A stretch of DNA of 64,000 nt from Daedaleopsis sinensis (taxonomy: Eukaryota > Basidiomycota > Agaricomycetes > Polyporales > Polyporaceae), in assembly GCA_033807695.1 (NCBI GenBank), contig CM066304.1:1364001-1428000 (forward strand). Direction: 5' to 3'. Positions 46,714 to 55,193 of this stretch are shown here, piece after piece. Numbering within the stretch: position 1 is the stretch's first letter; every line of letters starts with the position of its first letter. The position numbers were made by a program, and so were the translations under genes. Below the pieces are notes generated by a model, which saw only the letters and a list, made by a program, of their open reading frames with translations, was not told where the DNA came from and ran no database searches.

Positions 46714-46870
46714 TGCTAACCATCGGGCGTCGAGAAAGCTCTGTTTTTTGGCTGAGAATGTTATAGAATACCATACATAGAAGTTCCCGAGAAATAACCG
46801 ATATAGTTTTCACCCTCCCATGATTTCTCATCAATTTCCCGTCCTCGGTTTATGGCCGCTGCATGTCGTG
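46714..46870. repeat. CACTA right terminal region with TIR
   Basis: Read as the reverse complement it starts CACGACATGCAGC. It then shows GACGGGAAATT, GATGAGAAATC, CATGGGAGG and GGTGAAAACT within 70 bases, the inverted counterparts of the left-end motifs. Confidence 0.78.
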
Positions 46871-46873
46871 ACA
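46871..46873. other. CACTA target-site duplication, right copy (ACA)
   Basis: ACA directly follows the element end GCATGTCGTG and matches 16182-16184. Confidence 0.85.
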
Positions 46874-49100
46874 CGATGATCCACAGGTAGTCGTATCCCT
46901 CGCACTCTGGGAACGGTCCGGCAAAGTCCATGCCGATCGACTGCCACGGCCGTGTTGGTATGGGTAAATTGTGCAGCAAGCCCTGCGGGCGCTGCGTTGC
47001 CGACTTGGTCGTCTGACACGTACCGCAGGACCTGCAGAATTTTTCAATGTCCTTAGACATTGACTGCCACCAGAACCAACGCCGGATATATCCGCTGGTC
47101 TTGGTGCTTCCCATATGGCCGATTAACGTGTGCGCGTGATCCACGATCAGCTGCACCAGGCGCCGCTGACCGTGTAGTACGTTCGGAACACACAGCACCC
47201 ATCGGTCGGAGGCGGTCAGGTGCTCGACGAGCCCCTCGCGCAAGCGGAATCGCTTGTGGTGTGTCGGGTTCTGGACGACTTTCTTGAGTAGAGCGTCATG
47301 CTCGAAGCCCGCCTTCAGCGCGCCGATCAAGTCCATCCGTCCCTCGATGGAGGGTCGGAGCTGCGGCTGCTGCGCCACTGACTCAATCGCAACGGGGTCA
47401 TGGTCTGGGTCAGTGCCCTGCTGCTGCGGGTCAGCTGGCAAGTGGCCGTTCAGCGCTTGCGCTTCCACTCGACGCGGTTCCACCGCCTCGAGCACCCGTT
47501 GCGCCCGGAGCTCCGCCACCCGCGGTTCGGATAGTGTTTCACCGTCCGGGTCCAGTCGGGTGTCGGCGGATACTAGGTCATACGGTGCATGTACTGCGTC
47601 CTCTGCCTCAGATGTGTAGTATCGTGACAGAGCGTCCGCGACCTTGTTTAGCTCGCCCGGGACATGAATGATCTCGTAGTCAAACCGTGCCAGGAATTCT
47701 ATCCAGCGTTCGACCCGGCCTGGGAGCTTCTTCTTGTCCGACAAGAAGGTGAGTGCCTTGTGATCGGTGACGAGTTTGAAGTGACGACCTATCAGCTTGT
47801 CCTCCCATTTGAGCAGGGCCTCGAGCGCGCCCAGTGCTTCCTGTTCATAAGTGAAGTACGAGTGCTGAGCGTTCGTGAACTTCTTGGACATGAATCCTGC
47901 AGGGCGGCAAGTCTGCCATTCCGGCCCCTGGCCATATAGCGCGCCGACACCGGTGATGGATGCATCGGTGATCACCCAAATGGGATCAGGGTTAGACAGG
48001 TCGATTGGGCGCAGGATCGGGACCTTGCAGGCCATGTTCTTGATAGACACAAAGCATTTGTCGTGTAGCGGCCTCCAAGAGAACGACTGGCCGTTCCTTG
48101 TAATGGCAGACAGCGGTGACATATACGCAGACACATCAGGCATGAAGTGAGCCAGGTATTGCACCAGGCCCAAGAATTGTTGTACCTCGTTGTAGTTTCG
48201 CGGTACTGGCCATTCACGAATTCGTATCATCTTATCTGTATCGGCATGAAGACCTCTATCATCCACGATGTGCCCGAGGCAGTCAGCGCGCACAGATAAC
48301 ACCGTCACGTCGCACTTCTTCTGGCTCAGGTACATCTGGTGTTTCCGTACCAGATCCAAACACCAGCAGACGTGCTCGATGTGCTCGCCTAGTGTGTCCG
48401 AAAATATAAATATATCGTCCAGGTAAACATGGACGCATATACCGATCCGACTGCGGAATATGGACACCATGAGTCGCTGAAACGTCGAGGGCGCGTTACA
48501 GTCCCCCTGTTGGGTGACTAGGCTGAGGAATGTGCCGTATATGGTTGCAAACGCCGTCTTGCCAACGTCGGTGTCTACGATGCGGATCTGCTCGTACACG
48601 TCGGACATATCCAACTTAGTACGGAACCTCGCGCGAGCAAAGTCCATACGGATTTGATCCTGATCCGAAAACGGGGTGACATCCTTAACAGTATTGTCAT
48701 TCCGTAGTCTGAGGTCGACTACCGTCCGCAGTCCGCCATCCTTTTTATACACGCACAGTAGGGGAGCCGCCTGCTCCACCTGAGCCGCCTGCCACCATCC
48801 TGCGGCCGTGTACCGCTCAATTTTCTCAAGTAGCTTGCCCTTCAGCGCGTCGGGACATTTAGGCAGGCGGTACTTGTAGCGTTTAGTGTCATCAATTATC
48901 GGTATCGTATGGCTAATATCGCGAACAGGAGGAAGAACCGGTGGGACCGGTTTGAATAGGTCTGCGTACTCGTGCAGAATTTTGGTGCGGGTAGTGTCGA
49001 TGTCGGGATCCTGAACACTACCCCCGGCTTTAGGCTGTTCCGTGGTGGTCGCGCGCAGCGATACCTCGGGCACAGCGCCGTTTTGTAGGGGTGCCGGGAG
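46874..49100 (-). CDS. pol: gypsy pol, 5' part: reverse transcriptase, RNase H, integrase zinc domain
   Basis: The frame starts directly after the gag UGA (49101-49103), in the same reading frame and without an ATG. The reverse transcriptase has KKDGGLRTVVDLRLRN and the active-site block VHVYLDDIFIFS (YLDD). RNase H has VITDASITGVGALYGQ, YEQEALGALEALLKW and LVTDHKAL with the catalytic Asp and Glu residues. The integrase begins with an HHCC zinc finger (HAHTLIGH ... CRSCGTC) and the first catalytic Asp (SIGMDFAGPFPE). It breaks off after YDYLWIIV at the CACTA insertion; reading into the insertion adds about 37 foreign residues and a stop. The rest is at 14983-16184. The two parts together make about 1,140 codons, a normal Ty3/gypsy pol length when the protease is in the upstream frame. 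Confidence 0.94.
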
Positions 49101-52100
49101 TCATTCGGACCGCTGCGTCATCGCGGTCGGCGCGTTGCGGCGGTTGGCGTAGCGGTCCTCCTCGCGAGGTGTGAGGGCCGAGTAGTTGACTCCTCGTATG
49201 GTCGCGCGGCTGCTTCCAAAGTCGAGCATCACCCCGAATCGCCGCATGAACGGGGTACCGAGTACTACGTCGTAGCGGTCGAGATTGACAATGTCGAGGT
49301 AATTTTCAGTGGTGAATGCTCCCATAGCGAGGGGGACTCGAACTCCTCGGTTGATACGAGATCGGCTGCCCACGCATCCAAGTTGGAGCGTAGCGGGGTT
49401 CTCCAGTTCCATCACCGGTGCATCGCAGACTCTAGCGAAGTCCGGGCTGATGGAGTCACCTGTACTGCCCGAGTCGAGTAGCACCAGCGCATCCAACCCG
49501 TTAACCCGCATGATGAATGCAAGGCAGGTTTGTTCAATGCGCCGTGGAATAGGGCGGCGCCCTGTGCGAGCTCGAGTCGTCATGTCCGCGGGCATGGTGG
49601 GGGGCGCTACCGTGATACCCCGGTTCGCGGTGGTCATAGCCCGCAAGGCGGGTCCGCGCCCCTGGTATGCCGGCGGGCTCGGTCCCTGAGCTGTTGCGCG
49701 CTGCAGCACGTGATTAGCCGTAGACATGGCTGGGTCGTCGAGGTAATCGCCCTCGAACATGTCGTCTGTGAGGTCCGGAGACAGGGGGTGATTGAGCATC
49801 TCCTCGCGGATGCGGATGCGCTCGCGGTTCTCGTTCAAGGCCTCCGCACTGCGCAATAACACCGCGTTCGTCGCGTTGAGAGCCGACTGCTCGCGCTCGA
49901 GAGCCCAGCCGATCTCGCGGCGAGACCACGCGAGGTGCGCGTGCAGTCGGTCGCGCTCACGCTGAAGGTCGGAGTGCTGCTGCTGTAGCCGTCTTCGGGC
50001 TTCACGTTCCTGCTCCAGAGTTGAGCACAAGTACTGATTGGCCCCAATCAAGCGGTACACCATAGCGCGCACGCGCTGGAGTTCCCGCTCACTCTGGGGG
50101 CCGTTCTCAAAGCTATTCCAGGCATCCATGGCTTCCGATGCCAGCGGTACTTCCGCACTCGGAAGCTCCGCTGCGAACTGATCGCGGTATTGAACCTCAG
50201 CCTGAAACTGCCGAGTCGTAGGCATCGGTGAGTCGGATTCGCCTTGGAGCGGGGGCATGTCCTCGAAGTCCTCGGGTGGTGATGAGGGGATGTCGAGCTC
50301 CGCCATGCGGACTACCGTCGCCTCGAATATCGCCAGGCCAAGAGCACTGCCTTGCTGCAGCACGTCCGCCCTGGTGAGTCCAGTAAAATCCTCGCGCATG
50401 AGGTCAGTGGCGGACGGGCTATCTTCCTCGGATTCGAGTACAGACTCGGTGTCACTGTCCTCGAGCGGCCGGCGATGCATCATTCCGAAGTAGACGTCAT
50501 TGTCACCCTCTTCGAGCCCGTAGTCGTCGTGCGCACCGTTGTGGGATGGCTCCTCCTCGGAATCGTACTGAGACCCGCCATATACTTGATATTCGTTCTC
50601 GAGATACTCCCCGAGCTGCACAGAGTCCATGTCGTCCGGGTCCAGGGCCTCCGAAGGAGGCGACTGCGCCGCGTCTCCATCCACCAGGGGTCTGATCTCA
50701 GCGTGATCGCCGATCGCCGCTGTGGCCGTGGCGTCCACATCTGGTTCACGGTCGTCGACAATACGGGGTGGCGAGTGCGAGTTCACGTCAACGCGCGCCG
50801 CGCGCTGGTGTGTCATTCGCGGCTGAGGGCACGCTGACGCGATGTGGCCCTCCCTGTTACAGTTGTAGCAGCGGACCGTTCGCGTTGGTGCGGTCGTGGC
50901 CGCTGCCGGAGCTACCCGTGGTCCTGCAATACCAGCGGGTGCTGCAGCAGCCGTCACGCGCGTTGAGGGCGTCGGGATCCGGGTACTCTGTGGTTCAGGA
51001 CGAGTCTGCGGCCGCGCGTAACCTGGCCGGTCGTCAGTTGCGCGATCGCGCGGTCGGTCTGATCGCCGGTCCGCACCATATGGACGAGGCCGCAGCGTGT
51101 TCAGCGGGCGCGCGGCTGCTGGCCCAGTGGTGCGGCCGGACGACTGTTCAGCTGGCCGTGGCGCAGCACGGTGAGATGACCGATAGTCATCCACTACTCG
51201 GTTGTTGTCCTCTTGCTCCAACGCGATGCGCTTCAGGAGGGCGGGTGTCGATCGTTCGACGGATACCCCTTTGTTCCGGAACATAGGGATGGCTATCTCC
51301 TCGGGCAACGCGTCGATGAACCGACGATTAAATGTGTAATCGTCCGGGTAGCGGGGCATCTTCATTGCCCATTTGATGAGGTACTCCCACAGCCCGTTCA
51401 CACCACTAGTCTTGCTGTACCGGGCAGCGTGGAACTTGTCGGCCGCCGAGCGTGCGGTGGACTTGTGTATAAATCGTTTAAACATTGCGCAGATAGCGTC
51501 CTCAAATACCCAAACCCGTCCCTGTGGGTGGATACTGTCAACGACTTCATCGTACCAGTCCAGGGCGGCACCATTCAGGAACTGACCCAGGACCGTGACT
51601 CGGTCGCCATCGAGGGCGGATCCTACTATTCGGTGGATCTCTAGCCACCGCAGTAGGGCCTTTAACCATGCGAGGAACTCCTCGGCATCGTCTCGCCCAC
51701 TGTACTTGTCAGGTGCAGGAATATTCTTCACGTTTTTTAACGCAGAGCGCTCGTCGATATCAGCATCGACGCGGTTGCGGATAGCCGTCCGTATCGCGCG
51801 TAGGTGCTGATCGATGTACTCCGCGTTCGGGTCGGCTGGCTGACCTGATGCGATCGGGGACTCCTCAGCGTATAAGTATGTTGGGCCGCGCGCAAGGTCG
51901 CGCGGTGGCATCTGGGCCGCCGGTCGTGACTGCGATCGGCGCTCAGCCCCCGCGTTCGTAGCCAGTGCTCGAGACCAGGGCTGATGAGGGGGTTTATCCC
52001 TCTGTTGAGCGTTCCCCGAGTCAGCGGGAACGGCGCGGGGCTGCTGGGACTGGTCATGCTCATTCGAAGACCCATTGCGGGGATCGGAAATCGGTTTATT

Positions 52101-53021
52101 GCCGGTGCTACGAATTGTGCTTCTATGGGACGACACGTCGTCGTCGTCGTCGCTCGGATCGGGGTCGGGAGCGTCGGGATCGCCGGCACCCGTGACGTAC
52201 TTGTTCCACCATTTGGTGGCCTGACGATCGCGCTCACGGACGCCCTCTTCGTAGTGCTCGCGTGCGAGCGCGTGATTCTGAGCGCTGCGCCTGTCCCGGT
52301 ACACCGTCGACGTTTCGTCGGCCTCGCGGTCTCTGAAAAGATGGCGTCCCGGGGTGGTAGCCCTGTTGAAGTGCGGAGCTGACTGAGCGGGTGCGCTACG
52401 AGCCGGGGTAGTAACTCGAGCCTCGTCACGCTGTGATCTGTGATCGCGAGCGAGGCTGCGGGTCGGGCCGCTGGCCCTCGATCCATTGTCCCCTTCTTCT
52501 TTGGGGAGTTTATTCGGTGCCGGTTCACCATCCGCGCCATCCACCAAAAGGTATCGTGCGCGGATGTCCGTCATGGCCCGCTCTATAGCAGAACGTTCTT
52601 CACGAGTGGACTGCCTGAGTGCGCGGAACCGCTCGGTGAGCTCGTTCTGCGCCACCAGGCAGTCCGCGATGTGATCTTGCATCCCATCATACTGTTCCTG
52701 AGCCCGGGTGACTAACGAGCCGACCTCGTCAACCAGACTGCGCTGCCCGCTTGGACGCATTGCGCGTGGGCTAGCTTGGTCGGAGAGAGAGTGGGCAGGG
52801 TCGATGGGCTCACCTGGTGACCTGTAGAGCTCCTCCAACGGCGTGAGCGAGGAGCCCATGCTGCCGTCGCGCGGTGGGTCCTCCCTGGGTCCCACCTCCT
52901 CGACATCGCTTGCAGGCGGGTCCTCGGCCGGATTGAGCTCGGGAGGGTCCGCCTGTTGCGGGTCGTTTCCGGTGCCGCGCATGTCACGCTTGGCCGCGGA
53001 TTTTTTCTTGCCTTTGGACAT
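49101..53021 (-). CDS. gag: gypsy gag-protease polyprotein (1306 aa)
   Basis: The ATG at 53021 opens a basic N-terminus (MSKGKKKSAAKRDMRG). Charged, disordered sequence with helical stretches follows. The Ty3-type capsid domain lies at about residues 435-600 (DKYSGRDDAEEFLAWLKALL, GAALDWYDEVVDSI). A CCHC zinc knuckle (CYNCNREGHIASAC, about 715-730) binds RNA. The C-terminal region carries a retropepsin-like aspartic protease with the DSGST active site (ALVLLDSGSTGDSI) and the GTPFMRRFG flap/helix block. The frame ends in a single UGA, after which pol continues in the same frame. At 1306 residues this gag is long for a gypsy element, largely from the disordered N-terminal 400 residues and the linker between zinc knuckle and protease. 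Confidence 0.93.
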   Translation of the reverse strand: MSKGKKKSAAKRDMRGTGNDPQQADPPELNPAEDPPASDVEEVGPREDPPRDGSMGSSLTPLEELYRSPGEPIDPAHSLSDQASPRAMRPSGQRSLVDEVGSLVTRAQEQYDGMQDHIADCLVAQNELTERFRALRQSTREERSAIERAMTDIRARYLLVDGADGEPAPNKLPKEEGDNGSRASGPTRSLARDHRSQRDEARVTTPARSAPAQSAPHFNRATTPGRHLFRDREADETSTVYRDRRSAQNHALAREHYEEGVRERDRQATKWWNKYVTGAGDPDAPDPDPSDDDDDVSSHRSTIRSTGNKPISDPRNGSSNEHDQSQQPRAVPADSGNAQQRDKPPHQPWSRALATNAGAERRSQSRPAAQMPPRDLARGPTYLYAEESPIASGQPADPNAEYIDQHLRAIRTAIRNRVDADIDERSALKNVKNIPAPDKYSGRDDAEEFLAWLKALLRWLEIHRIVGSALDGDRVTVLGQFLNGAALDWYDEVVDSIHPQGRVWVFEDAICAMFKRFIHKSTARSAADKFHAARYSKTSGVNGLWEYLIKWAMKMPRYPDDYTFNRRFIDALPEEIAIPMFRNKGVSVERSTPALLKRIALEQEDNNRVVDDYRSSHRAAPRPAEQSSGRTTGPAAARPLNTLRPRPYGADRRSDRPRDRATDDRPGYARPQTRPEPQSTRIPTPSTRVTAAAAPAGIAGPRVAPAAATTAPTRTVRCYNCNREGHIASACPQPRMTHQRAARVDVNSHSPPRIVDDREPDVDATATAAIGDHAEIRPLVDGDAAQSPPSEALDPDDMDSVQLGEYLENEYQVYGGSQYDSEEEPSHNGAHDDYGLEEGDNDVYFGMMHRRPLEDSDTESVLESEEDSPSATDLMREDFTGLTRADVLQQGSALGLAIFEATVVRMAELDIPSSPPEDFEDMPPLQGESDSPMPTTRQFQAEVQYRDQFAAELPSAEVPLASEAMDAWNSFENGPQSERELQRVRAMVYRLIGANQYLCSTLEQEREARRRLQQQHSDLQRERDRLHAHLAWSRREIGWALEREQSALNATNAVLLRSAEALNENRERIRIREEMLNHPLSPDLTDDMFEGDYLDDPAMSTANHVLQRATAQGPSPPAYQGRGPALRAMTTANRGITVAPPTMPADMTTRARTGRRPIPRRIEQTCLAFIMRVNGLDALVLLDSGSTGDSISPDFARVCDAPVMELENPATLQLGCVGSRSRINRGVRVPLAMGAFTTENYLDIVNLDRYDVVLGTPFMRRFGVMLDFGSSRATIRGVNYSALTPREEDRYANRRNAPTAMTQRSE

Positions 53022-53093
53022 ATGTATTGTTGGCTAGGTTTTTCGACGGTTCCCTGGGGATCCGCTTCAATGAACCTATGGAGAGCAAAAAAG
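53022..53093 (-). other. gypsy leader / expected primer-binding site
   Basis: On the minus strand the 5' LTR is followed by CTTTTTTGCTCTCC and then the gag leader. I see no TGG-initiated match to a tRNA 3' end at the expected position. Priming may be non-canonical. Confidence 0.5.
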
Positions 53094-53278
53094 TGTAAGG
53101 TTAGTACGTCTGTGCACGCCTGAGGTGCTCTGAACCGCGTTCTAATTGAATGCAGATCCTAGCGGATTACAGGAGTGAGTTAAGACGATGGGCGTTCTAC
53201 TGTCCACGAACGCCCATCGATAGGATGTAGGTACTGTATAGTACGTTCCCACGGGTAGGCTAAGCGCTCCCCCTTACA
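53094..53278 (-). repeat. gypsy 5' LTR (185 bp)
   Basis: Same 185 bp as 12513-12697. It contains the 12-bp stem hairpin at 53186-53219. It would carry the promoter and poly(A) signals; a TATACA-like word lies on the minus strand near 53236. Confidence 0.95.
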
Positions 53279-53283
53279 CTAGC
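53279..53283. other. gypsy target-site duplication, right copy (CTAGC)
   Basis: Matches 12508-12512. Confidence 0.9.
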
Positions 53284-53334
53284 TGAGTAAGTAGCTCTGT
53301 ACAGCGCTCTCACACGCACCCAGGAACGTATACG

Positions 53335-53342
53335 TATATTAA
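53335..53342 (+). promoter_or_regulatory. TATA-like element of the MDR gene
   Basis: TATATTAA lies 90 bp before the ATG at 53432 and only 52 bp from the end of the gypsy target duplication. The retrotransposon therefore landed just upstream of this core promoter. Confidence 0.5.
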
Positions 53343-53431
53343 GCCCATTCTGCTTGCACAGACGAGGCCAAGCATCCGCTGTCCGCCCCTACACCACTGC
53401 TAACGCTCACCGTTTGTGCACCAGGATCGCA

Positions 53432-54800
53432 ATGGCCCCCCTGACGCAGAAGGCAATAGTGGTCCCCCAGCCGAAGCAACCGTGGAAGCTCGTCACGGAT
53501 TGGCCTGTGCCCACTCCAGGACCAAAGGACGTTCTCATCAAGATCATCTCTGCGGCTCTCAACCCTGCCGATTGGAAAGTGCAGCAGTATGCGCCTCCAT
53601 TCATCACAGAGTACCCTTTCATCGGCGGTTTGGACGGCGCTGGGGTTGTCGAGGAAGTGGGCGCTGAAGTTGCGAACGTCAGCAAGGGCGATAGAGTGTG
53701 AGTCTACTCTTGATAAGCTTCTCCGCACCCCTTGTTCTCTTGTGGGACGCGCTGACGGAGCTTGGACAGTCTTATCCCCGGAGGGTTCAACCATCGAGAA
53801 GCGACGTTCCAGCAGTACAATGTTATCCCGGCGCATTTTGTTGCAAGGGTGCGTCGTAGTAGATCTCCACTGTCTGCAGTGAATGGAATCATGGTCACCG
53901 GTCACTGGTCAGGATCTGGACGCTGACAGTGTGTTGCAGATCCCCGACAACCTCTCCTTTGACGAAGCAGCCTCTATCCCGCTTGGGCTGAACACCGTCC
54001 TCGTCGGGATCTGGGCTCATCACCCTCAGGCGAACTCCGTCGACCTCGCCGCACCTTGGGAGGAAGGCGGCCTGACCAAATACGCCGGCCAAGCCGCGTT
54101 TGTAGTCGGAGGCTCGTCCTCCGTCGGACAGTTTGGTGAGTCTATCCCGTCGAACTCGAACTCTCGCATATATCCGATCTCATCCGCCGCGATGTACAGC
54201 CATCCAGATCGCGAAGCTGCAGGGGTTCTCGCCCATCATCACAACATCCTCTCCAAAACACGCGGACTACCTCAAGTCTCTCGGCGCAACTCACGTAATC
54301 GACCGCTCCCTCCCGTCCGAGACGATCCTCGCCGAGCTCCCCAAGCTTACGGGGGGGAAGCCGATCAGCTATGCGTATAACGCCATTACGGAGGACGCGA
54401 CGCACCACTTGGCCTACGATGCGCTCGCGCCTGGCGGTGCTCTGGTGACGGTTGACCCTATTAGTACCGCGCTCGACGCCAAGATCGCACGAGACAAGGA
54501 GGCCGGTCTTGCCCCGATCAAGCATGCAAAACCCTTCGCATATATCGGGCTCCCCGGCAACACCGCGCTTGGTGTAGAGGTGTACAAGAGACTGACTGAG
54601 TGGATACGCACGGGGGCCGTCGTGGTAGGTTCTTCGGCTCTAGTTCTCGGGTACAATGAGCTGATGCGTGTGTGGGGTAGCCGAACAGGGTCGAGATTCT
54701 CCCTGGAGGCCTTGCGGGGGTTCCGGAGGGGTGTGCCCGCCTGCAGGCAAACAAAGTCAGTGGAGTGAAGTTGATCGTTCGGCCGCATGAAACGGCTTGA
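53432..54800 (+). CDS. MDR-superfamily zinc-type alcohol dehydrogenase / enoyl reductase-like protein (361 aa)
   Basis: Five exons (53432-53697, 53770-53848, 53940-54135, 54200-54624, 54681-54800) join in frame. The N-terminal GroES-like domain has ISAALNPADWKVQQYAPPF, EYPFIGGLDGAGVVEEVG and GDRV. The Rossmann region has AFVVGGSSSVGQF split by an intron, then AIQIAKLQGF and LKSLGATHVIDRS. The end is PNRVEILPGGLAGVPEGCAR. The cysteine ligands of zinc-dependent alcohol dehydrogenases are absent, which fits the trans-acting enoyl-reductase (ToxD-like) subgroup that uses NADPH to reduce activated double bonds. The substrate is unknown. Length and motifs are complete, so it is probably functional. 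Neighbours are an O-methyltransferase and an SDR, pointing to secondary metabolism. The gypsy LTR ends 154 bp upstream of the ATG. Confidence 0.9.
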
Positions 54801-55193
54801 GTGGTCTGCAATGCTGGTCGATCGAATGTGCCTTGTACTAGTATTTGTTGCTTGTCGACGTTCACATGCACAGGCGATCAGGAGATGTGTCTGCAACTGG
54901 GTTTCTGTAAACGGCGCTCCAAATGATTGCACATGCCGGGGAGTGGGGAGAGGGAAGAATACCAGGGGTCTCAATAACCGACGTCGCATATTCCAAACAT
55001 CTTCCTGGCTGACTTCGAAGTGTCAATGCAGCATTAAATGCGCTTGCGACTGAGCGGGATGTATGATAGTAGTACAAAATGAGACAGTACGGGCACCTTC
55101 ATGCGTTCTCTCTGCCAGCCTTTCTCAAGCCGGCTGTTGAAGCCGAAATTTGCCAGCAGCGCGTCCACCCACTTACCGGGCCTCACGCGCCGC
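54801..55193. other. convergent intergenic region
   Basis: Lies between the MDR gene (+) and O-methyltransferase gene (-). No feature recognised. Confidence 0.5.

Larger units (their letters stand above)
16185..46870. mobile_element. giant CACTA/EnSpm-class transposon with cargo (30,686 bp)
   Basis: Left terminus CACGACGTGCACC and right terminus (reverse complement) CACGACATGCAGC match at 11 of 13 positions, start with CAC and are flanked by a 3-bp ACA duplication. These are hallmarks of CACTA-class elements. Inside each end are short repeats of a CATGRGAAA-like motif in opposite orientation, then a 324-bp sequence and tandem arrays shared by both arms. The element encodes a full-length Tnp2-type transposase (19418-23553). 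About eleven further genes fill the rest, including SUN-domain, WD40 and several membrane proteins. The precise restoration of the interrupted pol frame shows it arrived as one unit. At 30.7 kb it is far larger than a minimal CACTA element. Whether the cargo is standard equipment or captured host genes cannot be told from one copy. Confidence 0.9.
12513..53278 (-). mobile_element. Ty3/gypsy chromovirus, complete but split by a 30.7-kb insertion
   Basis: The element is read on the minus strand. Its 5' LTR is at 53094-53278, followed by gag with zinc knuckle and protease (49101-53021), pol with RT, RNase H and integrase zinc domain (46874-49100), and the CACTA insertion (16185-46870). Then come the integrase core, C-terminus and chromodomain (14983-16184), a third ORF (12841-14811), a polypurine tract and the 3' LTR (12513-12697). 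Both LTRs are 185 bp, begin TGTAAGG and end CCTTACA, and look identical base for base. CTAGC is duplicated at both ends. Without the insertion and its duplicated ACA the element is 10,077 bp. Identical LTRs indicate a recent insertion. The split in pol makes this copy non-autonomous now. Confidence 0.95.

Noticed and set aside
16185..46870. The 30-kb insertion as a Starship-type giant element
   Set aside because: No tyrosine-recombinase captain gene is seen at an end; the CAC termini, 3-bp duplication and Tnp2 transposase point to the CACTA class.
46761..46873. The C-terminal residues of the 46761-49073 frame as genuine pol
   Set aside because: The last 37 residues are read from inside the CACTA terminus; the true pol continues at 16184.
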